Source: Alphaproteobacteria bacterium (GTDB lineage: Bacteria; Pseudomonadota; Alphaproteobacteria; MPNO01; UBA830). Taken from it: DNA of 64,000 bases. The translations under genes were made by a program, and so were the position numbers. Positions within the stretch are counted from its first letter, which is position 1; each line of letters opens with the position of its first letter. Of this stretch, positions 61,153 through 64,000 are shown piece after piece. Under the pieces are notes generated by a model. It was not told the DNA's origin, ran no database searches, and saw nothing but the letters and a program-made list of their open reading frames with translations. The stretch covers positions 1 through 64,000 of the forward strand of contig JAJEBT010000128.1 in assembly GCA_022822405.1 (NCBI GenBank). The letters are read 5' to 3'.

Positions 61153-62436
61153 ATGAAAATTCTGAAAGTCCTGGCAGCCGCTTCGGCTGCCGCCGTCGCA
61201 TCTGTCGGCCCTGCCGTCGCGGCCGGGTGTCCGGTCAAGGTGGGTGTCCTGCATTCGCTGTCAGGAACAATGGCGATTTCCGAGACAACGCTGAAAGACA
61301 CCATGCTGATGCTCGTCGAGGAGCAGAACGGAGCTGGCGGCGTTCTTGGGTGCGAAATCGAGGCAGTCGTGGTCGATCCGGCCTCCGACTGGCCGCTCTT
61401 CGCCGAGAAGGCGCGCGAGCTGCTGACGGTTCACGAGGTCGACGTGATCTTCGGCAACTGGACCTCGGTCAGTCGAAAGTCGGTCCTGCCGGTGATCGAG
61501 GAACTGAACGGCCTCCTGTTCTATCCGGTCCAGTATGAAGGCGAGGAAAGCTCGAAGAACGTGTTCTATACCGGCGCCGCGCCGAACCAGCAGGCGATTC
61601 CGGCAACCGATTACTATCTTGACGAGCTTGGCGTTGAGAAATTCGCCCTTCTGGGTACCGACTACGTGTATCCGCGGACCACGAACAACATCCTTGAATC
61701 CTACCTGAAGTCAAAGGGCATCTCCGACGAGGACATCTTCGTCAACTACACGCCTTTCGGCCACTCGGACTGGTCAAAGATCGTTGCCGACGTGGTCGCA
61801 CTGGGCGCCGACGGAAAGAAGGTGGGCGTCATCTCGACGATCAACGGCGACGCGAACATCGGTTTCTACAAGGAACTTGCCGCCGCCGGGGTTTCGGCCG
61901 ACGACATTCCCGTCGTCGCCTTCTCGGTCGGCGAAGAGGAGCTTTCGGGCCTCGATACCAGCAACCTCGTCGGGCACCTGGCGGCATGGAACTATTTCAT
62001 GTCCGCCGATACGCCCGGGAACGAGGCGTTCATCGCCGCCTGGCACGAATTCATCGGTGACGAAAGCCGCGTCACCAACGACCCTATGGAAGCTCACTAC
62101 ATCGGCTTCAATATGTGGGTGAATTCAGTCACCGCAGCCGGGACCACGGATGTCGACGCGGTGCGCGAAGCGATGTGGGGCCAGGAATTCCCCAACCTCA
62201 CGGGCGGCATGGCCGTGATGGGCGTGAATCACCACCTCTCGAAACCGGTGCTGATCGGCGAAATCCAGGCGGACGGCCAGTTCGACATCATCAGCCAGAC
62301 CGCGGAAGTCCCGGGCGATGCCTGGACCGATTTCCTGCCGGCATCGGCGATGCTGGCATCGAACTGGAGCGAACTGGGCTGCGGCATGTACGACACCGGG
62401 ACCGGGACCTGCGTCCAGATCAAGTCCAACTACTGA
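61153..62436 (+). CDS. urtA: Urea ABC transporter substrate-binding protein
   Basis: A 427-residue periplasmic urea receptor. The signal peptide is residues about 1-23 (MKILKVLAAASAAAVASVGPA...). The UrtA pattern is complete: VKVGVLHSLSGTMAISE, IFGNWTSVSRKSVLPVIEE, LFYPVQYEGEESSKNVFYTG, GHSDWSKIVADVV and NGDANIGFYKEL. Cys residues near the C terminus (LGCGMYDTGTGTC) probably form a disulfide. GGGAG lies before the ATG. Supplies urea to the adjacent urease. Confidence 0.96.
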   Translation: MKILKVLAAASAAAVASVGPAVAAGCPVKVGVLHSLSGTMAISETTLKDTMLMLVEEQNGAGGVLGCEIEAVVVDPASDWPLFAEKARELLTVHEVDVIFGNWTSVSRKSVLPVIEELNGLLFYPVQYEGEESSKNVFYTGAAPNQQAIPATDYYLDELGVEKFALLGTDYVYPRTTNNILESYLKSKGISDEDIFVNYTPFGHSDWSKIVADVVALGADGKKVGVISTINGDANIGFYKELAAAGVSADDIPVVAFSVGEEELSGLDTSNLVGHLAAWNYFMSADTPGNEAFIAAWHEFIGDESRVTNDPMEAHYIGFNMWVNSVTAAGTTDVDAVREAMWGQEFPNLTGGMAVMGVNHHLSKPVLIGEIQADGQFDIISQTAEVPGDAWTDFLPASAMLASNWSELGCGMYDTGTGTCVQIKSNY

Positions 62437-62490
62437 TCCGCGAATTCTCCGGCCGGATCGTCCCGGCCGGAGTCCTTCAGGTGGAGCACC

Positions 62491-64000
62491 ATGAAACAGT
62501 TCCTGCTGGCCGTGCACTTGCTGCTTGTCTCGACCGCGACAACGCTGGCCGAATCCGGTCCGATTCAGGCCATCCTGCAGGAGCACGGGGACTTGATCGT
62601 CAAGAGTTCGCGCAAGACGATCGGGCCCGCAATCGAGGCCGTCGCCACCAGCGGCCTGCCCGAAGCGCAGTCGGTGCTCCAGGCTTGGCAGGTCAAGAAC
62701 ATCTGGATGAGAAAGTCGGACGGGCTGTTCTTTCTCGGCGAAAGGATCGAGTCCAAGACCTACCGCCTGATCGATTTCGACAGCGGCGACACGGTCGGCG
62801 AGTTTCCGAAGCGCGCACTGAAGAACATCAAGCCGAACAGCGGAATACGGGCACTGATCGGAACGGCCTTGGTGCGGTTCCAGCTCCTCGATCCTGAGCC
62901 GGACCGGCGAATGGAGGCGCTTGATGCCATCGAGCGCTCACCGGACGCAAGCCTTCTGGCCCCGCTCCGGAGTTCGATCGATGGCGAAAGCGATGCAGGG
63001 ATCCGTGCGCGCAAGATGCGGATCGAACGGCTTCTGACCATCGCCCACGGAACGGGCGCCGATGAGCGCGTGGCGGCCATCGAAGAGATGTCGACCGATC
63101 TTGGCGTCGATGTACGCGCTGCATTGAACCCGCTGACAAGGACCGCAGTCATGGCCTTCGCGGGAGACATCCCCGAAGGACTGAACGTGGCGTGGCGCCT
63201 GGGTCCGGGAAGCGACGACCTCCCCCGCGAGGAGGCATATGCGCTCCTGGTCGCCACCGGCCTGGCCTCGGCCACGGTTGGCCGCGACGCGATCCGCGAT
63301 GCGCTGATCGCCAATCTGGAAGACAATGCGGCAGGAGGCGCCCAGGCGGGCGAGCTCGGCACCGACGATGCGCGAATGCGCGCATATGGCGTGCTGGCCG
63401 GCGCGGGCACGGTTCCGCCGCTTGTCACCGATGCCGAGATCGACGCCGCGCTGGACGCTCACGTCTTCGCGGCCGTCTACGCCGAAGCCTCGCCCGCCGT
63501 TACCGCCGCCGCTGAAGCGGCCCTTGCCCGGATCGCGAACCGGGTCGGCCTTTCCCAGGGCGCCGATCTTGCTCTCGACGCCCTCTCGCTTGCCTCGATC
63601 TACTTTCTTGCCGCAATCGGCCTTGCCATCACCTTCGGCGTGATGGGCGTCATCAACATGGCCCACGGCGAGTTCATCATGATGGGCGCCTATACCGGCT
63701 ACGTCGTGCAGCAGTTCATCCCGCACCATACCGTCTCGATCCTCGTCGCGGTGCCCCTGGCCTTCGCCGTCACTTTCGGTGCCGGGGTGGCGATGGAGCG
63801 GCTGGTGATCCGCTGGCTTTACAACCGCCCGCTGGAAACTCTCTTGGCCACTTTCGGCATCTCCATCGCTCTCCAGCAGCTCGCCAAGAACATCTTCGGA
63901 ACCCAGGCGCGGCCCCTGACCTCGCCGAGCTGGCTCGACGGGGCATGGGTGATCAACGACGTGATCTCGATCTCCCATATCCGGATCGCGATCTTCGTGC
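62491..64000 (+). CDS. urtB: Urea ABC transporter permease UrtB, 3' end beyond the window
   Basis: The visible 503 residues have a signal-like N terminus (FLLAVHLLLVSTATTLA) and a long extracytoplasmic region of about 340 residues with helical repeats (NPLTRTAVMAFAGDIPEGLN region). The LivH-type permease core starts at about residue 360 (IYFLAAIGLAITFGVMGVIN, MAHGEFIMMGAYTGYV, LLATFGISIALQQ). Such an N-terminal extension is a known UrtB feature. It follows urtA by 54 nt. The reading frame is still open at base 64000. Confidence 0.93.
   Translation, partial: MKQFLLAVHLLLVSTATTLAESGPIQAILQEHGDLIVKSSRKTIGPAIEAVATSGLPEAQSVLQAWQVKNIWMRKSDGLFFLGERIESKTYRLIDFDSGDTVGEFPKRALKNIKPNSGIRALIGTALVRFQLLDPEPDRRMEALDAIERSPDASLLAPLRSSIDGESDAGIRARKMRIERLLTIAHGTGADERVAAIEEMSTDLGVDVRAALNPLTRTAVMAFAGDIPEGLNVAWRLGPGSDDLPREEAYALLVATGLASATVGRDAIRDALIANLEDNAAGGAQAGELGTDDARMRAYGVLAGAGTVPPLVTDAEIDAALDAHVFAAVYAEASPAVTAAAEAALARIANRVGLSQGADLALDALSLASIYFLAAIGLAITFGVMGVINMAHGEFIMMGAYTGYVVQQFIPHHTVSILVAVPLAFAVTFGAGVAMERLVIRWLYNRPLETLLATFGISIALQQLAKNIFGTQARPLTSPSWLDGAWVINDVISISHIRIAIFV

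Overview
The window reads as a gene-dense, high-GC alphaproteobacterial chromosome, most likely Rhodobacterales/Roseobacter-type. This rests on the separate F0 operon in the order atpI-atpB-atpE-atpX(b')-atpF, a c subunit that looks typical of Rhodobacter relatives, the abundance of TRAP and ABC uptake systems, and the urease/urea-transporter block. Genes are packed into long runs with ATGA, GTGA or TGATG overlaps. No rRNA, tRNA, IS element or CRISPR array was seen.

Positions 1-43,200 are a large accessory catabolic region. It opens with the end of a TRAP large permease, then a PrpD-like/NTF2-like/flavoprotein operon on the + strand. A five-gene - strand operon follows (acyl-CoA dehydrogenase, amidohydrolase, CoA ligase, SDR, Old Yellow Enzyme). 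A GMC oxidoreductase is divergent from it. The core is two long operons that converge at 24,997-25,019. The + strand operon (12,367-25,019) encodes a TauD-type dioxygenase, a DUF2848-like protein, a complete Dpp-type ABC importer, a TMADH-like flavoenzyme, a carboxymuconolactone-decarboxylase-like protein, a GMC dehydrogenase with its small subunit, and an EamA permease. The - strand operon (35,864-24,997) starts with a GntR/HutC regulator. It continues with LeuC/LeuD-like hydratase genes (the large one frameshifted), an isocitrate-lyase-family lyase, HyuB, HyuA, an isochorismatase-like protein, a class II aldolase, a 60-residue protein with its amidase, and an alpha/beta-hydrolase. A divergent TRAP importer (36,017-38,842) completes the set.

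A 42-bp block containing a near-palindrome and promoter-like hexamers occurs both in front of the + operon (12,261) and between gntR and the TRAP operon (35,888), 39/42 identical. I infer that one GntR repressor coordinates two importers and about 25 genes. The enzyme set suggests uptake and opening of an amide- or lactam-containing ring compound, then a maleate-type hydratase and a malate-type C-C lyase yielding central metabolites. The substrate is unknown.

From 38,850 to 46,900 come a GMC/CMD pair, an SDR/NTF2 pair, a maleate-isomerase-family protein, a decayed peroxiredoxin gene, a tandem pair of small TIGR04076-like proteins divergent from a methyltransferase operon, and a DUF2237 gene. 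From 46,999 on, the content is more housekeeping: the F0 operon, an ArsR-type regulator, an 874-residue membrane protein with five 69-residue repeats, hpd with a divergent Lrp-type regulator, an ankyrin protein, the urease operon ureD-A-(small ORF)-B-C-E-F-G, and the start of the urea ABC transporter urtA-urtB, cut by the window end.
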